NCBI GenBank assembly: GCA_964389755.1
Contig: CAYMEW010000016.1
Location: forward strand, 1-64,000
Length of the DNA stretch: 64,000 bases
Direction: 5' to 3'
From: JBBSUQ01 sp964389755
GTDB lineage: Bacteria; Bacteroidota; Bacteroidia; Flavobacteriales_D; Crocinitomicaceae
Shown: positions 25,504 through 34,184 of the stretch, in pieces
How positions within the stretch are numbered: the first letter of the stretch is position 1
Layout of the letters: every line of letters begins with the position of its first letter
Translations under genes and position numbers: made by a program
Notes under the pieces: generated by a model
What the model saw: only the letters and a program-made list of their open reading frames with translations
What the model was told of the DNA's origin: nothing
Database searches by the model: none

Positions 25504-26360
25504 TAAAATAAAGATTCGATTGTTGTTTTGGAACCGCGCGGCATGAATTCCACGCGGATGACTTCGTCGAGTTTGAGTCCGAAAAGTTTTTCGGCGCCGC
25601 CGCTGCTGTTGTTTGCCCCGCGGTTAATAGCGATCTCCAGCAGCCCGTTCTCGTTAAAGATCGCCACGCGTTCACCTTCCGGCACTTCGTTATAGCTGTT
25701 GCAGATCTCGTCGATCTTATAATCTTCTCTTCGAAAGTGGATCACGAAAGGCGCGTCCTTTTCATAACGTTCAAAAAGTGATTTGTGAATGTTGGTGATC
25801 GCATTTCCGTACGAATCGAAGTGCACGATGTTTCCCTTGATGAGATTTGGCTCGAGCACGGCTGTCAGCGAAAGGGCTTTGCGATATGTTTCTACGGGAG
25901 TGGCGAAATCCGCGAGGTTCTCTCCCCGGAGAATGCGACAGGCGGCCGGTACGAGCATGCGTTTGGCGGGAAACTGAAAAGCATTCAGCTTGCTCATGAT
26001 GTTGTCGATCTGCCAGATGCCTTCGTGTTCTTTGTCTTGCAGAAAAACCCCGAAAAAACCGTTGTCGTTACTGATGAAATACTGCCCGGCGTGTTTCATG
26101 ATGAGCGGAAAAGAACCGTTCCCTGGTCCGAAGTTAATGACCGGAACACTGTCCACACCCACCACGTGAACCGTTCCTTCCGGGAAGTCGCGGTAACAGT
26201 TAGAAAGATGAAATGCGGCTTCGGAAACACGGAAGGGGCGAACCTCATGAGATACGTCCACGATCACGGCATCCGGGAGTTCCCGGTAAATGCTGCCCTT
26301 CAGAGAAGCAACATAGTGGTCTTTGAGTCCCATATCCGTCGTCAACGTGATAATTTTCAT
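25503..26360 (-). CDS. SAM hydroxide adenosyltransferase (DUF62)
   Basis: 285-aa member of the SAM-dependent chlorinase/fluorinase/hydroxide adenosyltransferase family; non-halogenating members split SAM to adenosine and methionine. N-terminal ITLTTDMGLKDHYVASLKG and VIVDVSHEVRPF, with VGVDSVPVINFG and FISNDNGFFG in the middle, mark the two-domain fold. The Arg of the Asp-Arg-His triad known from archaeal enzymes is not where I expect it (GVDSVPVINFGPG lacks it). It lies divergent to phoH-purC, a common Flavobacteria arrangement. Confidence 0.88.
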   Translation of the reverse strand: MKIITLTTDMGLKDHYVASLKGSIYRELPDAVIVDVSHEVRPFRVSEAAFHLSNCYRDFPEGTVHVVGVDSVPVINFGPGNGSFPLIMKHAGQYFISNDNGFFGVFLQDKEHEGIWQIDNIMSKLNAFQFPAKRMLVPAACRILRGENLADFATPVETYRKALSLTAVLEPNLIKGNIVHFDSYGNAITNIHKSLFERYEKDAPFVIHFRREDYKIDEICNSYNEVPEGERVAIFNENGLLEIAINRGANNSSGGAEKLFGLKLDEVIRVEFMPRGSKTTIESLF

Positions 26361-26401
26361 ACTGTGCCAATTCCCCCTGTCCGAACTGAAAAATAAATTT
26401 C

Positions 26402-26409
26402 TAAATTTG
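26402..26409 (+). promoter_or_regulatory. Promoter -7 box TAAATTTG (phoH-purC)
   Basis: TAAATTTG, a full TAnnTTTG match, 57 bp before the phoH start. A perfect 10-bp palindrome TTAACGTTAA lies just behind it at 26418-26427 and could bind a regulator. Confidence 0.45.
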
Positions 26410-26466
26410 AGCCAAAATTAACGTTAATCGGCTATTTTTAATAGTTAATCACGCAAAATATTCGAG

Positions 26467-27456
26467 TTGATAGAGAAAAAATTTGAAATAAAAGGCATTA
26501 ATCCCGTGGAACTCCTCGGGGTTAATAACGCCAAACTAAAATACATCAAGGGTTTTTTCCCGAAGATGAAGATCACGGCACGCGGAAACGTGTTAACTGT
26601 GGCAGGCGACGAAGAAGTGCTCGATGAATTTGAAAAGAAGTTCAACCTCATCATCGATCATTTTCTAAAGTACAATTCGCTGACCGAAAACAACATCGAT
26701 AACCTGATGCTGGAAGAAGGTCCGCGCATGCTTTCCACGGATGACGGGACCGAAACGCTGGTTCATGGAAACGGAGGCGTGAAGATCAAGGCCAAAACGA
26801 TCAACCAGCGCAAACTGGTGGAAGCGGTCAATAAGAACGACATGGTATTCGCCGTGGGGCCGGCCGGTACGGGGAAAACCTATACGGCTGTGGCGTTGGC
26901 CGTGCGTGCACTTAAGAATAAAGAAGTAAAGCGCATTATTCTCACGCGTCCGGCAGTCGAGGCAGGAGAGAACCTCGGTTTTTTACCGGGAGACCTCAAA
27001 GAAAAACTCGACCCGTACCTCATGCCGCTCTACGATGCGTTGCGTGACATGATCCCGCCGGAAAAACTGGCCGATATGCTGGAATTCGGGGTGATCGAGA
27101 TTGCTCCGCTCGCCTTTATGCGCGGGCGTACGCTCGATAAGGCCTTTGTCATCCTCGATGAATCGCAGAACACGACGACCATGCAGATGAAAATGTTCCT
27201 CACACGTATGGGGATGACCGCTAAATTCGTCATTACCGGTGATATGTCGCAGGTCGACCTGCCGCGCAAACAACGTTCGGGCCTCGCGTATGCCCTTGAT
27301 ATCCTCAACGGGGTTGAAGGAATCGGCATCGTGCGACTCGGGCAAAGTGATGTGATCCGGCACTCGTTGGTGAAACGCATCATCGACGCCTTCGACCGGG
27401 CGGAAGCTGAGGAAAAAGTGAAAAGAGAAGGACGAGAAAACGATAAGCCAAATTAA
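26467..27456 (+). CDS. PhoH family protein
   Basis: 329-aa PhoH-like P-loop ATPase, probably an RNA-linked ATPase/helicase. N-terminal KH-like region (about 1-75), then Walker A GPAGTGKT (131-138), RPAVEAGENLGFLPGDLKEK (motif unique to PhoH), Walker B AFVILDESQN, and GDMSQVDLPR as sensor motif. The start is TTG at 26467 (MIEKKFEIKGINPV); no ATG precedes the conserved part. purC starts five bases after the stop. Confidence 0.95.
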   Translation: MIEKKFEIKGINPVELLGVNNAKLKYIKGFFPKMKITARGNVLTVAGDEEVLDEFEKKFNLIIDHFLKYNSLTENNIDNLMLEEGPRMLSTDDGTETLVHGNGGVKIKAKTINQRKLVEAVNKNDMVFAVGPAGTGKTYTAVALAVRALKNKEVKRIILTRPAVEAGENLGFLPGDLKEKLDPYLMPLYDALRDMIPPEKLADMLEFGVIEIAPLAFMRGRTLDKAFVILDESQNTTTMQMKMFLTRMGMTAKFVITGDMSQVDLPRKQRSGLAYALDILNGVEGIGIVRLGQSDVIRHSLVKRIIDAFDRAEAEEKVKREGRENDKPN

Positions 27457-27460
27457 CAGC

Positions 27461-28417
27461 ATGAATTCGATCACAGAAAGCGATTTTAATTTTACCGGGC
27501 AAAAGTCCGTTTACCACGGAAAGGTACGCGATGTTTATACGCTTGACAATGGCCTGCTGGTCATGGTTGCCAGCGACCGTATCTCGGCCTTCGATCACAT
27601 TCTGCCGAAGGGAATTCCGTATAAAGGACAAGTACTCAACCAGGTTGCGACCATGTTCCTGGAAGCTACGAAAGACATCGTTCCGAACTGGCTGATCGCC
27701 ACCCCTGATCCGACGGTAGCTGTCGGTTACGCCTGCGAACCCGTACGCGTCGAAATGGTGATCCGCGGATACATGGCCGGACACGCTGCGCGCGAATACA
27801 AGGCCGGGAAACGCGTACTGTGTGGTGTTCAAATGCCCGAAGGCATGCGTGAGAACGATCCGTTCCCCGAACCGATCATTACGCCGGCGGTGAAAGCCGA
27901 CGAAGGGCACGATGAAGACATTTCGCGCGAAGAGATACTGGCTCAAAACCTCGTCCCGAAAGCCATTTACGAGCAAATGGAAGATTATACGCGTGCCCTG
28001 TTCAAACGCGGTACCGAAATGGCGGCAAAACAGGGACTTATCCTTGTGGATACGAAATACGAATTCGGAATTCGCGACGGACAGGTGATCCTAATCGACG
28101 AAATTCATACGCCGGACTCATCTCGTTATTTTTATGCAGACGGGTACGAAGAACGCCAACAACAGGGAGCGGAGCAAAAACAGCTTTCCAAAGAATTCGT
28201 GCGTCAGTGGCTCATCGAGCAGGGTTTCCAGGGAAAAGAAGGCCAGCAAATGCCGGATATGCCCGAAAGTTTTGTAAAAACGGTGAGTGAACGCTATATC
28301 GAACTTTTCGAAAAGGTAACCGGGAAAACCTTTGAAAAACACGATACTTCCGACATTCCGGCGCGCATTCACCGCAATGTGGAGGACTACCTGGCCGGGT
28401 ACGTGCATGCATCTTAG
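27461..28417 (+). CDS. purC: Phosphoribosylaminoimidazolesuccinocarboxamide synthase (SAICAR synthase)
   Basis: Purine biosynthesis enzyme joining CAIR and aspartate with ATP to give SAICAR. 318 aa, the longer type common in Bacteroidota. KVRDVYTLDNGLLVMVASDR and SAFDHILPKGIPYKG form the nucleotide site; VRGYMAGHA-like VIRGYMAGHAAREYK and DTKYEFGIRDGQVILIDE (metal-binding Glu/Asp) are conserved. Cytoplasmic. It is coupled to phoH with a 4-bp gap. Confidence 0.97.
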   Translation: MNSITESDFNFTGQKSVYHGKVRDVYTLDNGLLVMVASDRISAFDHILPKGIPYKGQVLNQVATMFLEATKDIVPNWLIATPDPTVAVGYACEPVRVEMVIRGYMAGHAAREYKAGKRVLCGVQMPEGMRENDPFPEPIITPAVKADEGHDEDISREEILAQNLVPKAIYEQMEDYTRALFKRGTEMAAKQGLILVDTKYEFGIRDGQVILIDEIHTPDSSRYFYADGYEERQQQGAEQKQLSKEFVRQWLIEQGFQGKEGQQMPDMPESFVKTVSERYIELFEKVTGKTFEKHDTSDIPARIHRNVEDYLAGYVHAS

Positions 28418-28427
28418 AACTATCCGT

Positions 28428-28458
28428 TTTGCGGGGCGTTGACGCGTTCCGCAAATTT
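28428..28458 (+). terminator. Candidate terminator behind purC
   Basis: TTTGCGG (28428-28434) pairs with CCGCAAA (28449-28455) around a 14-nt loop, followed by TTTTA. The long loop and short T run make it moderate. Confidence 0.4.
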
Positions 28459-28479
28459 TACTTCGTAATAAAAAAATGC

Positions 28480-28487
28480 TACCTTTG
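28480..28487 (+). promoter_or_regulatory. Promoter -7 box of fur (TACCTTTG)
   Basis: TACCTTTG followed by CAC, the best-known form of the Bacteroidota -7 box, 17 bp before the fur-family ATG. It probably drives fur-STAS-purA-ostA. Confidence 0.6.
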
Positions 28488-28504
28488 CACCTTGCCGTTG
28501 AAGC

Positions 28505-28954
28505 ATGACACACGAAGAGTTACAAAGTACCGTTAAAGACATTTTTTCTGCTTATCTCGAGCAGAACGGTCACCGGAAAACCCCGGAACGCTTCGCCATA
28601 CTCGCCGAAATTTACGATTACGAAGGGCATTTCGATATCGAATCGCTCTACGTAAAGATGAAAAATCACAATTACCGTGTTTCGCGCGCCACGCTTTACA
28701 ATACCATTGAATTGCTCATCGCCTGTAACCTGGTACGCAAACACCAGTTCGGCAAGAACATCGCTCAGTTTGAAAAATCGCACGGAAGTAAACAACACGA
28801 TCACGTGGTGTGTACCGATACCGGCGAAGTGATCGAATTTTGCGATCCGCGTATTCAGCATATCAAATCGACGATCGAAGAAGTGTTCGGTGTGAAAATC
28901 CAGCACCACTCACTTTATTTCTATGCCGTTAAAAATGAAAAAGCCGTAGAGTAA
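28505..28954 (+). CDS. Fur family transcriptional regulator
   Basis: 149-aa metalloregulator of the Fur/PerR/Zur family. An N-terminal winged helix spans ~1-85 (RVSRATLYNTIELLIACNL is the DNA-recognition helix), followed by a dimerisation/metal domain with KSHGSKQHDHVVC (His98, His100, Cys103) and EFCDPRIQ. The second CxxC structural zinc pair is absent, as in many Bacteroidota Fur proteins. It probably senses iron, manganese or zinc; which one cannot be told. The STAS gene begins one base after its stop. Confidence 0.92.
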   Translation: MTHEELQSTVKDIFSAYLEQNGHRKTPERFAILAEIYDYEGHFDIESLYVKMKNHNYRVSRATLYNTIELLIACNLVRKHQFGKNIAQFEKSHGSKQHDHVVCTDTGEVIEFCDPRIQHIKSTIEEVFGVKIQHHSLYFYAVKNEKAVE

Positions 28955-28955
28955 G

Positions 28956-29312
28956 ATGCCTTTTTCCAGTGAGTTCATAAAACACGGTCACGTGCTCGTT
29001 ATTGTTCTTCAGGGAAGGATCGCCTCGCCGGACGAAGTACTGCAGGTACTCGAGATCAAAGAAAGTTCGGAACTCAACAATTTTAACCGGGTCGTACTGG
29101 ATTGCACCGACCTGAATTACATGGTGTCCTCGGGCTTGAATCTCATGGTACGTATTCTCACGAAGTCGCGTATTCACGGCGGCGATACGGTGTTGTGCGG
29201 ACTCAATGAAACACTGCTCAACGTATTCAACGTGACCAAACTCGATAACATTTTCAAAGTTTTTGATACACAAGCGGAAGCGATAAAATTTTTAAATACG
29301 AAAGACGAATGA
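28956..29312 (+). CDS. STAS domain protein (anti-anti-sigma-like)
   Basis: 118-aa single STAS domain, the SpoIIAA/RsbV fold. The phosphoacceptor loop region DCTDLNYMVSSGLNLMVRI matches the family pattern with Ser in the SSGL turn. Such proteins usually bind an anti-sigma kinase, but no RsbW-like kinase or phosphatase is adjacent. It is placed between fur and purA, overlapping the purA start by four bases (ATGA), so it is co-translated with purine synthesis. Partner unknown. Confidence 0.88.
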   Translation: MPFSSEFIKHGHVLVIVLQGRIASPDEVLQVLEIKESSELNNFNRVVLDCTDLNYMVSSGLNLMVRILTKSRIHGGDTVLCGLNETLLNVFNVTKLDNIFKVFDTQAEAIKFLNTKDE

Positions 29313-30589
29313 AAGTAGACGTTTTACTTGGATTGCAATGGGGTGATGAAGGAAAAGGCAAAGTAGTGGATGTACTGACCCCGCAATACGACATTATTGC
29401 CCGGTTTCAGGGAGGTCCGAATGCCGGTCATACCCTCGAATTCGAAGGTGTAAAACACGTGTTGCACACCATTCCGAGCGGTATATTCCATGAAAACGTG
29501 GTTAACCTCGTTGGAAACGGTGTAGTTATCGACCCGGTGATCTTTCGTAAGGAACTTGAAAAACTCGAGCCGTTCAACATCGAACTTTCCAACCGCCTGC
29601 TGATCTCCAGGAAAGCACACCTGATCCTTCCGACACATCGTTTGCTCGATGCGGCATCCGAAACTGCGAAAGGAAATAATAAGATCGGTTCCACGCTGAA
29701 AGGTATCGGGCCGACCTACATGGATAAAACAGGTCGTAACGGACTGCGCGTCGGGGATATTTTTCTCCCGGATTTCAAAGCACGCTACAATGCGCTCGTT
29801 GAAAAGCACGAAGGCATACTCAAACATTACGACAACTTCGAATACGACCTGGCAGAACTCGAAGGGCCGTGGTTCGAAAGTATCGAAGTCATTCGCAACC
29901 TGACCTGCGTCGATAGTGAACATTACATCAACCAGGCGCTACAGGACGGGAAAAAGATCCTTGCCGAAGGTGCACAGGGAACAATGCTGGACATCGATTT
30001 CGGGACATATCCGTTCGTGACTTCCTCCAATACGATCACTGCTGGTACCTGTACCGGGCTTGGAATCGCACCGACGAAGATCGGAAATGTGATCGGTATC
30101 TTTAAAGCGTACTGTACGCGCGTGGGTAGCGGACCGTTTCCGACGGAACTGGAAAACGAAGTGGGTGAAAAAATCCGTCGCGACGGAGCAGAATTCGGAG
30201 CAACGACCGGTCGTCCGCGTCGCTGTGGCTGGATCGACCTGCCTGCACTGAAATATGCAATCATGATCAACGGCGTTACCGAACTAGCCATGATGAAAGC
30301 CGATGTACTTGACGGATTCGACAAGATCTATGCCTGTACGCATTACCGCGCGAACGGCGAACTGATCGATTACCTGCCGTACGATGTGACCGGGATCGAA
30401 ATCGAGCCGGTTTACGAAGAAATCGAAGGCTGGAACAGTCAGCTGACCAAACTGGAAGATTTTGAAGATGCTCCCGAAAAGCTTAAAGCGTACGTGGCAT
30501 ATTTGGAACGAAAATTGAACGTTCCCGTGCGAACCGTTTCAGTTGGTCCGGATCGGAAGCAGACCCTGTACAATAAAGCACTTGCTTGA
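29309..30589 (+). CDS. purA: Adenylosuccinate synthetase
   Basis: First committed step of AMP synthesis: IMP, aspartate and GTP give adenylosuccinate. 426 aa, normal length. GTP-binding loop QWGDEGKGK (about 10-18) with catalytic Asp13, and catalytic His41 in GPNAGHTL. Also KGIGPTYMDKTGRNGLRVGD and the C-terminal VSVGPDRKQT. Cytoplasmic dimer. Its start overlaps the STAS gene, and its stop overlaps the start of the ostA-like gene. Confidence 0.97.
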   Translation: MKVDVLLGLQWGDEGKGKVVDVLTPQYDIIARFQGGPNAGHTLEFEGVKHVLHTIPSGIFHENVVNLVGNGVVIDPVIFRKELEKLEPFNIELSNRLLISRKAHLILPTHRLLDAASETAKGNNKIGSTLKGIGPTYMDKTGRNGLRVGDIFLPDFKARYNALVEKHEGILKHYDNFEYDLAELEGPWFESIEVIRNLTCVDSEHYINQALQDGKKILAEGAQGTMLDIDFGTYPFVTSSNTITAGTCTGLGIAPTKIGNVIGIFKAYCTRVGSGPFPTELENEVGEKIRRDGAEFGATTGRPRRCGWIDLPALKYAIMINGVTELAMMKADVLDGFDKIYACTHYRANGELIDYLPYDVTGIEIEPVYEEIEGWNSQLTKLEDFEDAPEKLKAYVAYLERKLNVPVRTVSVGPDRKQTLYNKALA

Positions 30590-32226
30590 AAAACAAACGA
30601 AATAGCATTTCAATCCTTTTAAAAAGTGCGCTGCTCGTAAGCGCATTTTTTGCGTTTTCCCCATTGGCCAGTGCGCAAAAAGACATTCTCGAGTTACTTC
30701 CCGGAGCCGAACGACTCGGATACAGTGAAAAACTCGGCGCACACCGCCTGGTGGGAAACGTCAACTTCCTCTACCAGGGAAATAAGATGTACTGCGATTC
30801 GGCACATTATTTCGATAAAACGCAGGAGGTGCGCGCATACGGCCACGTACAGGTGAATAAACGTGACACGCTCAACCTGTTCTGCGATTCATTGTATTAT
30901 AACGGACGCACCAAAAAAGCCAAACTCTGGGGCAACGTGCGCGTACGCGATAATGAATACAAGCTGACCACCGATTCACTGGACTACGATGCATCCAAAG
31001 GGCAGGCCGTTTACCGCAACCGCGGACGCGTCGAAAGTATTTCTTCACCCGAAGTGCTGACCAGTCGCGTGGGCTATTTTTATCCCTCCACAAAAGATTT
31101 CTTCTTTAAAGGCGATGTGGTCTACAGGGCCCCGGACCTGTCCATGACGACCGATACCCTGCAATACCGTTACTCCCTGCACAAAGTATTCTTTTACGGC
31201 AAAACCGATATTTTTTCGGATAGTACGAAGATCTCCTGCCGGCAGGGCTGGTACGACACGCGGACGGAAGAAGCAAAACTGGTGAACGAGGCGCAAATTA
31301 ACCGGGAAAGCCAGTTTATTTACGGCGATACGCTGTATTACCGGCCCAAAGACAGTCTTTACATCGGAATAGGAAACGTACGCATCCGTGATACGACCGA
31401 AAAACTGGAACTACGTGGAAACTATGCGTATGACTCGGAGCCTGAAAAACGGCATTTCATTACCAGCGATGCCCTGGCGCTCAAACAACTGGATAAAGAT
31501 ACTTTTTACATTCACGCCGATACGCTTTTCCGCACGGATGATACCCTGGGGCTGAAACTGACGGCGCGGGCGCATGTTCAGTTTTTTAAAACGGACATGC
31601 AGGGACGCTGCGATACGCTCGTCTATAGCGATTCTTTGAAATGGGCCGAAATGCGCGGACGCCCGATCGTTTGGGCTGAAAATGCCGAGTTAAAAGGCGA
31701 ATTCATGAAACTGTACATGAACGATTCGACCATGGAACGTGTGGAAATTACCGGTGATGCGCTGGGCGTTACGGAGGTAGACTCCGGAGCGTATTACAAC
31801 CAGATTTTCGGAAAGCGCATGGATGCCTGGTTTTCGGAAGGGAAGCTACGCCGAACAGATGTCAGCGGAAATGCAATAACACTCTATTATCCTGAAGAAA
31901 CCAGTAAATCGGATACGGCCGTTGTCATTTCCCGCAAAGGTTTTAACCGGCTGTTCGCGAGTGATATTCGCATTTACCTGGATAGTGGTGAAGTGGTCGG
32001 CGTGACCTACCTCGATCAACCGGACGGTGTTTTTTACCCGATGAACCGGATTAAAAAAGAAGAGCAGTTCCTGGATGCTTTTTCCTGGAAAGCGATTATT
32101 CGCCCGAAAAACAGTGCGGATATCCTGATTGACAAAGACCCGGACGATCTTCCGGAGCCTTTAGAAACTCCTGATGAAGAGAACGGGGAAGGTGTGCAGA
32201 TTCTGTCCGACCCGGAAAACGATTAG
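30586..32226 (+). CDS. OstA-like (LptA-type) exported protein
   Basis: 546 aa. N-terminal signal peptide (about 1-30, SALLVSAFFAFSPLASAQ). Repeated short beta units (GNVNFLYQGNKMYCDSAHYF, GHVQVNKRDTLNLFCDSLYY, GNVRVRDNEYKLTTDSLDYD) form an OstA/LptA beta-jellyroll, the periplasmic bridge or outer-membrane part of lipopolysaccharide transport. The start is TTG at 30586, inside the purA stop, so the genes are coupled. The acidic C-terminus (PDEENGEG) is probably disordered. It overlaps convergent gmhA by four bases. Confidence 0.88.
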   Translation: MKNKRNSISILLKSALLVSAFFAFSPLASAQKDILELLPGAERLGYSEKLGAHRLVGNVNFLYQGNKMYCDSAHYFDKTQEVRAYGHVQVNKRDTLNLFCDSLYYNGRTKKAKLWGNVRVRDNEYKLTTDSLDYDASKGQAVYRNRGRVESISSPEVLTSRVGYFYPSTKDFFFKGDVVYRAPDLSMTTDTLQYRYSLHKVFFYGKTDIFSDSTKISCRQGWYDTRTEEAKLVNEAQINRESQFIYGDTLYYRPKDSLYIGIGNVRIRDTTEKLELRGNYAYDSEPEKRHFITSDALALKQLDKDTFYIHADTLFRTDDTLGLKLTARAHVQFFKTDMQGRCDTLVYSDSLKWAEMRGRPIVWAENAELKGEFMKLYMNDSTMERVEITGDALGVTEVDSGAYYNQIFGKRMDAWFSEGKLRRTDVSGNAITLYYPEETSKSDTAVVISRKGFNRLFASDIRIYLDSGEVVGVTYLDQPDGVFYPMNRIKKEEQFLDAFSWKAIIRPKNSADILIDKDPDDLPEPLETPDEENGEGVQILSDPEND

Positions 32227-32813
32227 CGTTCCGCTTCCGAAAGATCGAGATTTTGTTCGATGAAATCGATCAGGCTGTGAATGACCTTTATGTGAATTTC
32301 CTGCGCACGATCGGCGTAATTAGAATGCGGTGCCCGGATCTCCACATCACACAGTCCCGCCATTTTACCGCCGTCCTTCCCGGTAAGTCCGATCACCCTG
32401 ATCCCGCGCGCTCTCGCCGTTTCAATTGCCCGCAGCACATTCCCCGAATTTCCGCTCGTGGAAATCGCTACCAGGCAATCGCCTTCCGAACCCCAGGCTT
32501 CGAGAAAGCGTGAAAAAACATATTCGTAGCCATAATCATTCGAAACGCAGGAAAGGTAGCCCGGATCAGAGATTGACACGGCTGCAATCGGTTTTCGGTT
32601 GTCGCGATAGCGTCCGGTCAGTTCTTCGGCGAAATGCATCGCATCGCACATCGAACCACCATTTCCACAACTGTAAACGCGTCCGCCAGAAGACAGGGTC
32701 TTTACCAGTAGTTCACCGGCATTTGCGATCAGTTTGAAATTCGCCTCGTTGTTAAATTTTAGCAAAACTTCTGCTGCTTCCGTAAAATGGTCTGCTATTT
32801 GTTTTATGCTCAT
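32223..32813 (-). CDS. gmhA: D-sedoheptulose 7-phosphate isomerase
   Basis: Sugar isomerase (SIS) domain enzyme converting sedoheptulose 7-phosphate to D-glycero-D-manno-heptose 7-phosphate, first step of ADP-heptose synthesis for lipopolysaccharide core. 196 aa. Phosphate-binding CGNGGSMCDAMHFAEELTGR and SGNSGNVLRAIETARARG are present, as is the C-terminal HIKVIHSLIDFIE with the catalytic His. Cytoplasmic tetramer by family. Confidence 0.94.
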   Translation of the reverse strand: MSIKQIADHFTEAAEVLLKFNNEANFKLIANAGELLVKTLSSGGRVYSCGNGGSMCDAMHFAEELTGRYRDNRKPIAAVSISDPGYLSCVSNDYGYEYVFSRFLEAWGSEGDCLVAISTSGNSGNVLRAIETARARGIRVIGLTGKDGGKMAGLCDVEIRAPHSNYADRAQEIHIKVIHSLIDFIEQNLDLSEAER

Positions 32814-32852
32814 CCGATTTAAACTTTTAACAAATTTAAATAATTTACGATC

Positions 32853-32886
32853 TTGACAGTCAAATAAAGTCTATTTGCTATATTTG
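32853..32886 (+). promoter_or_regulatory. Promoter TTG-N23-TATATTTG
   Basis: -33 TTG at 32853-32855, 23 bp before the -7 box TATATTTG (32879-32886), itself 31 bp before the ATG at 32918. A good match in both elements. Confidence 0.6.
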
Positions 32887-32917
32887 AAACCGGACTTCGC
32901 TCCATAAACAAAACATT

Positions 32918-33340
32918 ATGAAAAAACAGTTACTACTTTTTTGCCTTCTCATTTTCGGTACCTTTTCGTTTGCGCAGGACGACTGTTTTACCCGGCTTGA
33001 AGATGCTTTTGAAAAGCGTGGCTCGTACACCATTGCAGATGATATGCACCGGAATGTGATCATTTCTTACTTTGATGAGGATGGTTCTCACTGTGTTTCA
33101 GGGAAAGTACGTGTCGAAAACGGCGTGATCGTTGCCATATTCCTGCAATACGACGATAACAGCTATGAGTTGATGGAAAAGAAATTTTACAATTCTAAAA
33201 AGCAATCTCCCATGATCTCGAACGGTATTTCGGAAATGATCTATACACAGGACGGTGAGAAAATGCGCATTGTTTTTATCGAAAAACTAAAACCCAAACA
33301 GAAAGCACTGAAAGAAGTCGCCCTGCCGGACGACCTCTGA
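32918..33340 (+). CDS. Small secreted protein of unknown function
   Basis: 140 aa with a signal peptide (MKKQLLLFCLLIFGTFSFAQ, cleaved about residue 20). The mature part has two Trp-free beta hairpins (CVSGKVRVENGVIVAIFLQY) and ends in a Lys-rich tail (KLKPKQKALKEVAL). Periplasmic or secreted by the Sec route, with no T9SS tail. Family not recognised. It is flanked by its own promoter and terminator, so it is a single-gene unit. Confidence 0.8.
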   Translation: MKKQLLLFCLLIFGTFSFAQDDCFTRLEDAFEKRGSYTIADDMHRNVIISYFDEDGSHCVSGKVRVENGVIVAIFLQYDDNSYELMEKKFYNSKKQSPMISNGISEMIYTQDGEKMRIVFIEKLKPKQKALKEVALPDDL

Positions 33341-33351
33341 TTGAAATACTG

Positions 33352-33377
33352 CCCCGGTCGAGAGATCGGGGTTTTTT
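33352..33377 (+). terminator. Rho-independent terminator
   Basis: CCCCGGTC (33352-33359) pairs with GATCGGGG (33364-33371), with one G-T wobble, around the tetraloop GAGA, followed by six T. It ends the 32918 gene. Confidence 0.9.
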
Positions 33378-33386
33378 GTAGGACAA

Positions 33387-34184
33387 ATGATGGACTTTAA
33401 AAACAAAACGGCCTGGGTGATCGGGGCGAGTTCAGGGATTGGGCGCGAATTGTGTCGACAGCTCGCAGCTTCGGGAGCGCAGGTGATCCTTTCATCGCGT
33501 AAGATGGAAGAACTCCAGCGTATCCGGCAGGAACTCCCGCAACCGGAACGACACCTGTGTGTGCGGGTAGACCTCGGAGATCCGCAAGACGATAAAGAAC
33601 TGGCCTGTACACTGGCGCTCGGGCTCACAGGAAGGCTGGATTATGTATTTCTGAACGGCGGGATCTCCCAGCGTGCCACGGTGGCTGAAACCGACCTGGA
33701 AGTCGACCGGAAGATCATGGAAGTCAATTATTTCGGGAATATTGCGCTGGCAAAAGCCGTCTTGCCTGTGTTTCGCAGGCAGAACGGAGGTACTTATGTC
33801 GTCACATCCAGCATTGCCGGAAAATTCGGGTTTTTCCTGCGCTCCGCTTACAGCGCGTCCAAGCACGCCCTTCATGGCTTTTACGAAAGTCTCATGCTCG
33901 AAGAGGAAAAATATAATGTGCGCGTGTTGATGGTCGTACCCGGTAAGATCAATACGCCGATCTCAAAGAATGCACTGTCCGCGGACGGTACACCGCACAA
34001 CGAGATGGATCATAACCAGGCAACCGGAATGCCTGTGGATGAATGCGTCCGTCAGATCATTTCGGCACTTGAAAAAGAAAAACGCGAAGTCCTGATCGGG
34101 AACAAAGAGATCAAGGCTGTTACACTCAAAAGACTATTGCCCTCCGTTTTCTGGAAAGTTATCCGCAAGCAGTCGGCTACCTGA
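33387..34184 (+). CDS. SDR family oxidoreductase
   Basis: Short-chain dehydrogenase/reductase of 265 aa with an NAD(P)-binding Rossmann fold. Gly motif GASSGIGREL (about 13-22), DxxD-type VRVDLGD, NNAG-position LNGGIS, catalytic Ser in VTSSIAGK, and the active-site YSASK. The last ~35 residues are basic and slightly longer than in classical SDRs. Cytoplasmic; substrate unknown. It is preceded by a terminator and overlaps the convergent PH-domain gene by eight bases. Met1-Met2 are adjacent, so the start may shift by one codon. Confidence 0.93.
   Translation: MMDFKNKTAWVIGASSGIGRELCRQLAASGAQVILSSRKMEELQRIRQELPQPERHLCVRVDLGDPQDDKELACTLALGLTGRLDYVFLNGGISQRATVAETDLEVDRKIMEVNYFGNIALAKAVLPVFRRQNGGTYVVTSSIAGKFGFFLRSAYSASKHALHGFYESLMLEEEKYNVRVLMVVPGKINTPISKNALSADGTPHNEMDHNQATGMPVDECVRQIISALEKEKREVLIGNKEIKAVTLKRLLPSVFWKVIRKQSAT

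Noticed and set aside
26418..26427. Perfect palindrome TTAACGTTAA before phoH
   Set aside because: Short AT-rich palindromes are frequent in such gaps; noted only with the promoter entry.
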